Below are positions 9,601 to 19,800 of a DNA stretch of 64,000 bases, one piece after another. The stretch's first letter is position 1. Every line of letters starts with the position of its first letter. The notes beneath the pieces were generated by a model that was not told the origin of the DNA, did not search any database, and was given only the letters and a program-made list of their open reading frames with translations. The stretch spans positions 47,687 through 111,686 of the forward strand of contig NZ_JAJISB010000029.1 in the NCBI RefSeq assembly GCF_021245735.1, in the 5' to 3' direction. The position numbers were made by a program, and so were the translations under genes. The DNA is from Brevibacillus daliensis. GTDB taxonomy: Bacteria > Bacillota > Bacilli > Brevibacillales > Brevibacillaceae.

Positions 9601-10800
9601 CCCTATGAATATAAGAGTAAATTATCCGATTTTGATTTTGTCATTGAAATTCTTGAGGAAAATGGCTTATTTCATATTGGCATGACCTATAAAACAAGCC
9701 TATTTAAAGAAGAGACGATAGAGGGATGGGGACAATACTACAGAAATATTTTAGAGTTTATTACCCATAACGATAATGACGATAACTCTATCTTTAAACT
9801 CAAGGATTTTGCGGATATCGGACGAGATGAAACGAATAAGCTTACTCCGGATGGAAAATCGGATCGTGATGCGTTGCCGGTGCTTACTGGAAGTGTCGGC
9901 GCGGGTGTAAGTTATGAGGCTCCGCGTAATGAAATAGAAGAGGTAATAGCTAAGGTATGGGAAGTAACTTTGGGCTCAAATCCAATCGGTATCAACGATG
10001 ATTTCTTTCAATTGGGCGGAGATTCGATTAAAGCCATTCAGCTTATATCACGAGCCAGAGCAAAGGGCTACAGCTTTGAAGTTGATCACTTATACAAAAA
10101 CCCCACGATTAAGCAGCTAGTAAAATTTGTAGAGCAGCAGCATACCAAGCATAGTCAGGAACCATTAGCTGGGGAAGTAAAGTTAACTCCCATCCAGAGG
10201 GAGTATTTTAAACAAGAATCCAAGGATCAACATCATTGGAACCAGGCGAGAATGTTACACAAGGCGGCTGGCTTTAAGGTTGACATCATAAAGGAAGTTT
10301 TTAATAAATTAATCGCTCACCATGACGCTTTAAGAATGGTGTATAAGAATGACAATGGCAATGTGGTTCAAATCAATCGAGGTATCGATCAAAGTCTGTA
10401 CGACTTGAATGTATATGAGAATGTATCGGAACAAGAAGTTATAGAAAAATGCAATGAGATGCAAAGCCGCATAGATATTCAAGAAGGACCGTTGATTAGA
10501 CTGGGCTTATTCAAAATGAACACGGAGGACAAGTTATTTATCGTCATCCATGGCCTTGTAATCGATGAGGTATCTTGGAGAATCCTGCTTGAAGATTTCT
10601 CGAACGCTTACATGCAAGCGGAAAAGGGATTGAGCATCGCTTTTGCTGATAAAACGATATCCTTCAAGGAATGGTCAGAAAAATTGAATGGATATGCGGA
10701 TTCCTATCCTGTTAAAAGGCAGGTTGATTATTGGAAAAGTTTACATGAAACAGCCAACAAAAAATTGCCAAAAGAAAGAGGTAAACTTGCATGGAGTTGA
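3658..10800 (+). CDS. hybrid PKS-NRPS: KS-AT-ACP-aminotransferase-C-(A deleted)-PCP-E (5' half)
   Basis: A 2380-residue megasynthase. Domains in order: N-terminal helical docking segment (1-30); ketosynthase (about 31-460) with Cys207 in DTACSSS, His342 in HGTGTP and His379; acyltransferase (about 550-860) with Ser646 in GHSIGEY and HPYHS around His751; ACP with Ser988; glutamate-1-semialdehyde-type aminotransferase (about 1195-1600) with PLP Lys1439; condensation domain (about 1627-2055) with HHTIADG at 1753; PCP with Ser2123; and the N-terminal half of an epimerisation domain. The order resembles microcystin McyE and iturin synthases and should give a beta-amino acyl unit. There is no adenylation domain: only an A10-like motif (LTPDGKSDRDALP, 2062-2074) lies between C and PCP. 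The epimerase motif reads HGLVIDEVSW (His2298), lacking the second His. The ORF ends inside the E domain. Confidence 0.93.
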   Translation: MEKEIEKYKLALKKAATKIEELSTIIHDQKSNEEIAVIGYSCRFPGDAWNPEGFWHVLANGIDTVTEIKPERFDYRHYYSDNPDDEGKMITKNASFLRDDIKDFDNIHFGLSAIEAASIDPQHRLLLEVSWEAMENSALNIEELKGSKAGVFIGMSAYEYANAELFSGDACDITPYSTVGVSLGSAAGRLSYFYDFKGPAITCDTACSSSISALNMAVDSLKNNQCDMAIVGGSNLLLTPEPFIGLSKFNGLSKDGRCRAFDNEADGFGRGEGCGVIILKRLKDARRAGNEVAALVKSVAIGQDGKSNGFTAPNGLSQQSVIRQALHNAKLTVDDIDYIETHGTGTPLGDLIEVQSISEVFKNKKDPILIGSVKPNIGHLEAASGMAGLIKVISSIENKKILPNIYYKNPNKNISWEKVKIADELMDWHKPDGVRRAGISSFGFSGTLAHVILEEPPQNKDEQFDELPSHLLTLSAKNEKALKEYVSTIKEQLLKDKISIADLAYTSTISRSFLNTRFSAVGNSKEDLLDKMEEVLNNTNHDFLIQKSTVTDKKIAFLFTGQGSIYEGIARDFYKTSSTFRETMNLCNEKFKAILGLSILDGIYGEDTTLLSRPLYSQAAIFSIEYALTKLWATLGVKPTVIIGHSIGEYTAACYAGLISLDDVILMIAQRGRMMESIDVEGKMVVILTNVEYVKAALEESGCKNVSIAAINAPDNVTISGRSDEVDIVIETLLAKQRVFYNKLNIPHPYHSSLMKDYESKYEKSIGNITFSNLHVAMISSITGKLEKEELLGNSKYWVEHLSKTVDFQSAMQEAKRLGVDIFIEIGGDATLSGLANQCLVDDDIMFLPSMRRETENYMQFFNSVSALFMKGMDLDWNSFYKSYTKRRAKLPNYPFQKKELWREVKRMDRNAGDQKKATGSGMEMKEIPQITQQLQHPQESQTRRNSLRSNHKEKIKSELKEMIKILTGLKIEEIEDDLNLLTLGFDSLVLIQLNKQITNKFNVSITLNEFFINLDTVEKITEHISKHIDWSIDEDDSATISEPVSGETINKMPDAEPINSFVAVGKEQSSSLGALDGMDAIQNIFTTQMKIMEEQIGILKNLTNPSHKQTADNKLPSVKHNQVSVSSSNATPLTVDTKNHYVPYKKLDLIDNENFNELQLTYIRNIEKKYTSFSKKSKENIQRYRKVYANNRNVAGFRPVMKEMIYQIVADTGQGSKLRDIDGNNIVDLTMGFGVNLLGHNPSFINKALTEELSRGMPLGPMGRLAGTVAEQISHLTGVERVAFYNSGTEANMVAVRIARASTGKKKIVTFAGSYHGTYDGLLGLSSIGDDGSLTTIPLAPGIMDSVVSDLVMLNYNQEASLEFIRNNANEIAGVLVETVQSRRPDVQPKEFLKKLRQITEENGIALIFDEIITGFRIGAGGAQEYFGIKADIVTYGKVLGGGMPIGVVSGKSEFMDCIDGGMWSFGDTSVPPCEEKRTFVAGTFSHHPLAMAAAHASLTYITENKNMLYDKLNKKTNDFVNRVNAYFEAHHVPIKVVNFGSLFRFVFRGDFEIFFFGLLEKGVYVWEGRNCFFSTEHTDEDIEYIFAAIKMTIEEMSHAGYLGESPLNQRENQEIRSTQNEVQQSVLPMSLIQQRLYTLSSIGKDDPYNMVTVLKVKGPLDRHKFETVLNEIVRRHESLRTRLFVEDGEFNQEILEHVEFKIDIVKKGYQEDLDDLIEKLVTPFDLAEAPLFKVILIDEADNEGTLIFNFHHTIADGISMSIFVQEFMQLYANERLLPVNKQYRDFVEWETQYLMSNEKKQSEQYWLSKLSGDINVLKLPTDFPAHAESDFTANTVHMKIGSELVHDLKLVSMRNKCSLFMLLAAGFNLLLKQLTGNEEICIGTPVTNRADGSFNDSIGMFTNTIVLKNNLSDDKTFTAFLNEVKQNCLEAYSHMYYPFNFLASLIKKAKNSREGFLNVRFVYEKTDERVLTIDNLEIAPYEYKSKLSDFDFVIEILEENGLFHIGMTYKTSLFKEETIEGWGQYYRNILEFITHNDNDDNSIFKLKDFADIGRDETNKLTPDGKSDRDALPVLTGSVGAGVSYEAPRNEIEEVIAKVWEVTLGSNPIGINDDFFQLGGDSIKAIQLISRARAKGYSFEVDHLYKNPTIKQLVKFVEQQHTKHSQEPLAGEVKLTPIQREYFKQESKDQHHWNQARMLHKAAGFKVDIIKEVFNKLIAHHDALRMVYKNDNGNVVQINRGIDQSLYDLNVYENVSEQEVIEKCNEMQSRIDIQEGPLIRLGLFKMNTEDKLFIVIHGLVIDEVSWRILLEDFSNAYMQAEKGLSIAFADKTISFKEWSEKLNGYADSYPVKRQVDYWKSLHETANKKLPKERGKLAWS

Positions 10801-13800
10801 ACAAACAAGTTCTAGAGCTTGGTGAACAAGTTACCGAAGCTTCACTGGAAACTATAAATAAAGCATACCGTACGAATATTCTTGATATATTATTATCCGC
10901 CTTAGCTTTGACGATCCGTGATTGGACGAAAGAAGAAAACTCGTTGATCACCTTGATTAGCCATAGTAGAGAAGAACTATTAAAATCTATGGATATTAGC
11001 AGAACCGTAGGGTGTTTCAGCTCACCATTTCCGGTTGTCCTAAAAGCTTATGATGATCTCGGTGATACGATAAAACATACGAAAGATATGCTGCGACGAA
11101 TTCCAAATCAGGGAAGGTTCTATGGAATCATCAAGTATTTATCAAGCGAAAACTGGAACCATGTAGAACCTGAAATTTGTTTCAATTATTTAGGAAAAAC
11201 AAATAAGGATACAGGAGAAAATGTATTTAAAATTACGAGTCATGGCTACAGAGACCACGCCACCAAACATCCCGCGGGTACACATTCTCTAGACATCGAA
11301 GCCATTATCATAGACGAAAAATTAACGATTTCTATAACCTACGAGCAAGATGATTTTTATGTTGAAACCATCGAGAAGTTCCTGGCCACGTATCAAGATT
11401 ATTGGATCCGTTTGATTCATCACTGCACAACCAAAAAAGAAACGGAACTAACCGTAACGGATATTACGCTCGAACATATAACAATGGAAGAATTGACTGT
11501 ATACAAAGATGAGCTTGCCAATATTAAAAACATCTACCCTCTTGCCCCTATGCAAGAGGGTATGCTCTATCATGCCTTGACGGATGAACTGGATACGTAT
11601 ATTAAACTATCGTGTTTTCAGATCGAAGGACAAATTGATTTGGAAATGTTAGATAAGGCTTTTAACACCGTTATCGAACGACATGATATTTTAAGAACCA
11701 TTTTTGATTATTCTTCATTTAAACAAAATATGCAGGTCGTTTATAAAAACCGAAAAGCAGCGGTTGAATATATCGACATCACGGATCAAAGCGATAATAA
11801 CGACGCGTATTTAGATCATTTAATCAGTCAATATCGTACAAGACGCTTTGACTTAAGCAAAGATATGTTACTACGAATTGTCCTCGTTCGGATGAAAGAG
11901 AATACCTATAGTATGATATTCCATCTTCATCATATTCTTATGGATGGATGGTGTAACAGCTTAATTTTAATTGAATTATTTAAAATTTATAATGAATTAA
12001 AGCATGACATTAAAGCGAGTCTGAACGAAGTAGTACCTTATCTCACTTATATAGACTGGTTGAAAAACAAAGATATAGATGAAGCAAAAGCGTATTGGAA
12101 AGATTACTTGCATGAATGTAAAGAAGTCACGAAAATACCTTTTGAAAAAGAAAATAAAACGAATGAAGTCATCAATAAAGAGATGGTATTCGTTTTAGAC
12201 GAGGAAAAAACGTCATGCATAACTCGTATCGCTCAGGAAAGTAAAGTTACGGTAAATACAGTGATCCAAAGCATCTGGACGATTCTTATTAACAAATACA
12301 ATGATACGGATGACATTGTTTACGGATATGTCGTGTCAGGAAGAAATGCTGAAATTGAAGGCGTGGAAGTGATTCCAGGACTGTTTATTAACACGATCCC
12401 ACTTCGTGTGAAATTTACAGAAAACTTGCTTTATCAAGACTTGTTGAAGCGCATAAGCAGCATCACGCTGCAAAACACCAAACATGACTATGTAAGCCTA
12501 GCGGAGATCCAAAATCTGAGTGAGGTTAAAAATGATTTGATCAGCAGCCTCCTTGTATTTGAAAATTATCCTATCGATGAGAAGCAATTAAATGAAGAAA
12601 TTTTGAAAAACAACGATTTAAAAATACTCAATTCCGTGTTTGTTTTACCTCATCAGCTTATTGAAGGAACGAACTATAACTTAACGCTAGTTGTCAATCA
12701 AGACGACAAAACGTCAATCAATTTCATATACAATGAAAACGCTTATTCTGAAGAGGGTATTTCGAGTATCATAGGTGGGTTTGATGCTATTGTTGATCAG
12801 ATTATAGAAAACAGACATATTAGCATTGAAGATGTAGATATACTCGATGATGGAGACAAGCATCAAATTCTCTATGAGTTTAATCATACGCAGAGCCATT
12901 ATCCTAAGGATAAAAGCATCGTCCAGCTGTTTGAGGAACAAGTAGAGAAAGTACCCCATCATACAGCATTGATCTACCAGGATGAACATGTAACTTATCA
13001 AGAACTCAATGAGAGAGCCAATCGTCTAGCCCATCATTTAAGACAAAAGGGTGTAGGGAAAAATGTCTTAGCAGCTATCATGGGGGAACGATCTGTGGAG
13101 ATGGTTATCGGTATTTTGGGAATCCTAAAGGCTGGCGGAGCCTATTTGCCTATTGATCCGAAATATCCGGCAGAAAGAATAAAGACCTTGCTTGCAGATT
13201 CCAACACAGGATTGCTTCTTAGCCAATCAACCTATATGGAAGCGTTACAACATAACATCGATAGCCAAATAAACGTAGTGCTTATGGATAAAATCACTGA
13301 AGAGTTATCGTCTGAAAGCTCTGAAAATCCGCTGTGGATGAACAGCTCCTCTGATTTGGCATATGTCATGTATACATCTGGCTCCACGGGAAAACCAAAA
13401 GGGGTTATGGTTGAGCATAAAAGTGTTGTACGACTTGTAAAAAATACGAATTACGTAGAATTCTCGGAAGGTGATCGGATTTTACAAACGGGAGCCATGG
13501 TATTTGACGCATCTACATTCGAACTCTGGGGGGCCTTGCTGAACGGAATCGGATTGGTTTTGGTTGAGGAGCATACCCTCTTACATGCGGAAAGGTTAGG
13601 GCAAGAGATCAAGCGAAACCAAATTACAACGATGTGGCTAACCGCTCCGTTATTTAACCAACTGGTTCAACAGAATGTAATGATATTCACGGGACTGAAG
13701 ACCTTAATCGTGGGCGGTGATGCGCTATCATGTGAGCATATTAATCAAGTAAGAAAGGCTCATCAGGCGTTGAAGCTGATTAATGGGTATGGCCCAACGG

Positions 13801-16800
13801 AGAATACAACCTTCTCGACCTATTATGTCATTGAGGAAGAGTTCAACAGATCGATTCCGATTGGAAAAGCGATTAGCAATTCAAACGTGTATATCGTCGA
13901 TCGTCACAACCACCTACAGCCTATTGGAGTGGCTGGTGAGCTATGCGTTGCCGGAGATGGTCTGGCTCGCGGGTATCTAAACAATGCGGAATTAACAGAA
14001 GAGAAGTTTGTGCCAAACCCGTTTGAAGCGGGTGCACGGATGTATAAGACAGGAGACTTAGCTCGCTGGTTACCTGATGGGAATATCGAATATTTGGGCC
14101 GGATCGATGAACAGGTTAAAATTCGAGGCTTCCGCATAGAACCAAACGAAATTGCCCAGCAATTGATGTTGCACGAGCAGATCCAAGATGCAGTTGTAGT
14201 GGCCCGAACAGAAGTGGACGGACAGGCATATTTGTGCGCGTATGTCGTCAGTGAAGTGGAACTGTCGGCATCAGCGTTGCGTGAGCATGTATCTGCATCG
14301 TTGCCTAGCTACATGATACCGTCGTACTTCATACAGATGGAGCGGTTGCCGTTAACCCCCAACGGCAAAGTAGACCGTAAGGCGTTACCGGAACCGGACG
14401 GTGAGGTACATACTGGAGTAGAATATGTGGCGCCACGAAATGATATGGAGAAATCAATTGCACAGGTCTGGGGAAAAATACTAGGTGTAAAAAACGTGGG
14501 AATCAATGACGAGTTTTTTGCCTTAGGCGGAGATTCCATAAAAGCCATTCAAGCTATCGCTCAAATGAACAATAAAGGGTATACGTTTGAGATTAAGGAT
14601 TTGATGAATAACCCCAGAATTAAAGACTTGATCATTCATATCAAGCATATGAAAAAAGCTATAGATCAGAGTGAAGTAACAGGTGAAATCGAGCTGACGC
14701 CTATCCAAAAATGGTTTTTAGATCAAGAATATATGATGAAGGATCATTTCAATCAAGATCTTATGTTGTTCAGTAAAAATGGCTTTAGAGAAGACTGGAT
14801 CCAACGAGCTTTTGATCGAATTGTACAGCATCATGATGTTCTAAGAGCAATCTATGTTGACCAAAATTTTATAAATAGAGAAGTAACCAATAAGTTATAT
14901 GATTTGCATATTTTTGACCTTAGGGGAAAACATATTGCAAATGAATATATAACAGACTTATGCACCGAACTCCAAGCAAGTATGAAATTAGCGAAAGGCC
15001 CGTTAGTAAAAGTAGGGCTATTTAAAACAGACAAAGGCGACTATTTGTTTGTATCCATCCATCATATGGTTGTAGATGCTGTGTCATGGAGAATTATTAT
15101 GGAAGATTTTGACGCGATCTATAATGGACAAGAACAGAGATTACCTTTAAAAACAACCTCCTTTCAAGAATGGGCTTCCAAGCAAAAACAATATGCTAGC
15201 GGATTTACATTAAAAAATGAACGTAAATACTGGAATAGTCTTGGCCAATGGGAAATTAAAGAGCTTAACAAGGACAATGAACCCCCATGTATACATGGCG
15301 CTAAGATCATCAAAAAGACAATCGTACTGGATAAGGCGTATACCGAAAAGCTATTAACCAAAGTAAATAAGGCGTATTCAACGGAAATCAATGATATCCT
15401 TCTATCGGCCTTGACCTTCACGATAGCTAACTTTAACCAAACCGAACGAATACTAATTAATCTGGAATCGCACGGAAGAGAACAAATCGTAGATGATGTA
15501 GACATTACAAGGACAGTTGGGTGGTTCACCAGTCAGTATCCTGTGGTTCTGCACACCAAAGATCGTGTATCGGACTTAATTAAAAATACAAAGGATACAC
15601 TAAGACGAATCCCTCGTAAAGGTATAGGCTATGGAATCCTGAGATATTTATCACCTTTTGAATTGAAGGCTATACGTAAACCAGACATAAGCTTTAATTA
15701 TTTGGGACAGTTCGATGAGAATATTTCAGGTGAAAACTTTACGTTATCTGATATTTCACCGGGAGATTCGGTGAGTAAAGATAGCGGTAGATTGTATCCT
15801 CTGAATATTTCAGCAATGGTACTCCATAAACAATTTAGTCTGACCTTGAGCTACATCAGGGAAGAATTTACCGATGAAACCGTTGAAGGATTGTTACAGC
15901 GCTATATTGAGAGCCTTAAACTGATCATTGATCATTGCATATCCCAGGAACATGTAGAAATAACCGCTTCGGATCTTACAGATGAGAACATATCATGGGA
16001 AGAATTAGCTCCAAACTTCAAGCAAATCGACAATCTGAAACGAATATACCCGCTAACCCCGATGCAGGAAGGGCTGCTTTTCCATTCGATGGCGGATAAA
16101 GGTAAATACTACCATGTAAATATGGAGCTTAGGGTGATCGGAGCACTGAACGAGGAGTTATTTAACAAGAGCTTTATGGAGCTCGTTGCCCGCCATGACG
16201 TCTTTCGAACGAATTTTGACAGCAATAGTTTTAAAGAAAACATGCAGATCGTTTACAAATCCAGAGAGGCTGAGCTCACGTACCTCGATATCAGAGACTT
16301 ACAGGTCGATAAGGAAGCGTATATCGAACAGCTGGTCATAGAGGATAGGAAAAGAGGCTTTGATTTATTTAAAGATATCCTAATAAGACTTTTTGTAGTG
16401 AGGATGAACGAACAGGAATACAGTTTGATTTTAAGCAATCACCATATTATTTTGGACGGATGGTCATTTGGAATCATTAGTAGTGAGTTGTTCCACATCT
16501 ATAGTCGTCTCTTGCGAAATTCTCTTGTAGAGGCGAAGAAAGTAAGACCTTACGAAGAGTACATCAAGTGGATAGGTTCGCAGGATAAGACGGCAGCTCT
16601 GAACTATTGGTCGACGTACTTGAAGGGGTACGACACCACAATCGAAATTCCGTTTAAAAAAGCTTCAGCAACCCAAGGAAAACCACAAGAGGTCATTCTA
16701 AGCCTAGATAAAGGCGTTACCAAACAAATCGAGGTTCTGGCAAAAAATAATAACGTTACAATCAATACGATCTTCCAAAGTGTATGGGCGATCCAGCTTC

Positions 16801-19800
16801 AAAGATACAATAATGTGGATGATGTCGTATTCGGATTTATTGTATCGGGTAGAACAACTAAAATAAATGGAATTGATGAAATGGTAGGCTTGTTTATAAA
16901 TACCATTCCATTGCGAGTGAATACAACTCATGAGAAAAGATATAGGGAAGTGCTACAGAAAATAAAATCGGATTTCAATGAGAGCGAGCCTTATCAATAT
17001 TGTTCGATAGCTGAAGTTCAAAAGCTTACTGAGGTTGGTACTGGTCTCATAAATGGGCTGATGGTTTTTGAAAATTATCCGATTGATCAAGATATGATTA
17101 ATAAGGATATTCAGGATCAGGTAAATCTCCAAATTTGTTCTGCTCGGATTTTTGAGGAAACGAACTACAACTTTAATATCAAAGTCATTCCAGGGGAAGA
17201 ACTGGTTCTCAAATTTGATTACAATGATGGGATATACGATGAAGAGGAAGTCAATAAAATCAAAGGCCACTTCTTCAATATTTTAAACCAGGTCATTACC
17301 AATCCGAATATACAGATCGATGATATTGAGATTGTGGGAACTGATGAGAAAAGCGAAGAATTGGTTACCTTTAACGACACCTTTATGGATTATCAAAATG
17401 AGGATACGATTCAAAGTCTCTTTGAATATCAAGTCACGAGAAACCCAGAAAAAACAGCGGTTATATTTGGCGAAGATACAATAAGCTACGGTGAAATAAA
17501 TAAGAGAGCGAATGCATTAGCCAAACTTCTCAGGGATAAAGGCATAAGTGTAGAGTCCATCGTACCGATCATGATCGATCGGTCCATTGACATGGTTGTC
17601 GGCGTACTTGCCATCTTAAAGGCAGGCGCTGCCTATCTACCTATTGATACGAACTATCCTGAAGACCGAATCAATTATATTTTAAAAGATAGTAAAGCTG
17701 AGGTTATGCTTTCTACCCATAAAATTGCGCAAATGAGAACACTTGAAATCAAAGAGGTTATTGATTTAGAAAATGAGGGGCTGTATGCGCTCTCTGTTGA
17801 ACAAATCGATAATATCAACCGTTCCAATGATTTGGCCTATGTGATCTATACCTCGGGAACGACCGGGAAGCCTAAAGGAGTTATGGTAGAGCATAAAGGT
17901 GTTATTAACTTGAAGCATTGGTTTGAGAGCGATCTTGGGATAGGAAACGATGAAAATATATTGCAATTCTCAAGCATTGCGTTTGATGCGTTCTCATGGG
18001 AGCTATTTATGACGGTATTGCTTGGTAATACACTCTGTATACCTGATAAAGATGTGTTGCTCAGCACTGATTTGTTGAACGAATATATGAGAACTCACGG
18101 GATCACAACCATAACTCTACCTCCATTTGTAGCGGCTAATTTAGAGGCAGGGAACGGATTGAAACGGGTGATTACGGCAGGAAGTGAACTAAAATACGAA
18201 CAAATCTCACATCTACTTGGAAAAGTAGAGGTTATAAACGCATATGGCCCGACGGAAGATACCGTATGTACAACAACTTGCAAGCTATCCCAGGATCATA
18301 AAGCGAAAATATCTATTGGAACTCCCATAAGAAATCATAGGGTATTGATACTGGATACCCATAATAAACTGGTACCAACGGGTGTAAACGGTGAACTGTG
18401 CATCGCAGGTGTGGGGTTAGCAAGAGGATACCTGAATAATGAAGAATTAACGAAAGAAAAATTTATAAATAATCCTTATCAGCAAGGAGAGATCCTATAC
18501 AAAACAGGAGATGTGGCGAGATGGCTGCCCGATGGAAATATCGAATATGTAGGAAGAATCGACCATCAGGTTAAAATAAGGGGATATCGAATCGAAATAG
18601 GTGAAATTGAACAGAACCTGTTACAGCTGCCAGAAGTGTCTCAGGTTGCAATTATTGATAAGGAAATGGATGGAGCGAAGTATCTCTGTGCCTATTATGT
18701 GTCTGAAAAGGAAATAGCCATCCATATATTACGGGAATCTTTAGGCAAGAAATTGCCTACCTACATGATACCCGCGTATTTCATTAGAATGGAATCGTTA
18801 CCATTTAATTTAAACGGTAAAGTTGATCGAAAGCTATTACCTGAAATTGAAGGCATAATAAAGACGGGCACTCATTATGAGGAAGCCGAAAATGAAATAG
18901 AAATTCTGATGATAGACATTTGCAAGGATGTATTAGGATTGCAGCACCTGGGCGTAAGGGACAATTTATTTGAAGTTGGGGGAGATTCAATACGAATTGC
19001 AAAAATATACAAAGAGTTAAAAAAGGTAAATATCCACATTTCAATTAAAGATATTTTCTATTATGAAAATATACGTGATATCTATAAAAACTGGGCGAAT
19101 AAAGAAATGGATTTCAAGGAAGAAAGGCATGAGGGCAAGGATCGTATTTCACCGAGCTTAACGAAATGGAAGCAAGCACTAACCGACCAACTCAACGAAT
19201 TTAGCAGTACGATTGTAAGCCACAGCGAGATTATGAGGGTTTATCCACTATCAGCGATGCAGAAAATCCTACTGGATACCAACCAAACGTATAGTGGGGC
19301 GATAATGGATTTTAACCATAAGGTCAATGTGCAGCTGCTGAAAAAAAGCATTGAATGTGTCATTAACGAACAAGGTTTATTAAGAAGTATTTTAATAAAA
19401 TCAGATCATCAAACCATGATCCAAGAGTACAACGTGGTTAAGGGCATTGATATACCCTATTTAGACTTGGAGAATGCGAGTGAAGAACAGAAAGAAAATA
19501 TCCAGGCCTACATCCATGAGCTTTATGGAGAACATTTAGAACGCACAGATGTTTTTAATAAATTGTTGTATAAAATGATAATGATCAAATTATCTGACAG
19601 TCACTATAAGGTATATATGCCCTTTAACCATCTAATCTTTGATGCGATGAGCTTCGAAATAATCCAAGCAAGTATACGACAAGCATATTCAAACAATGGT
19701 GAATTAATGGGACATAACATATTGCAATATGAGCATTATGTTAAAGAACTGTTGAAAGGACCTCAAGGGATATCGGAAAAGGAACTTATCGAGAGATTTA

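Noticed and set aside
10791..10800. Programmed frameshift linking the two synthase genes
   Set aside because: No slippery heptamer is visible at the overlap, and the epimerase motif is also mutated, so decay or splitting is the simpler explanation.
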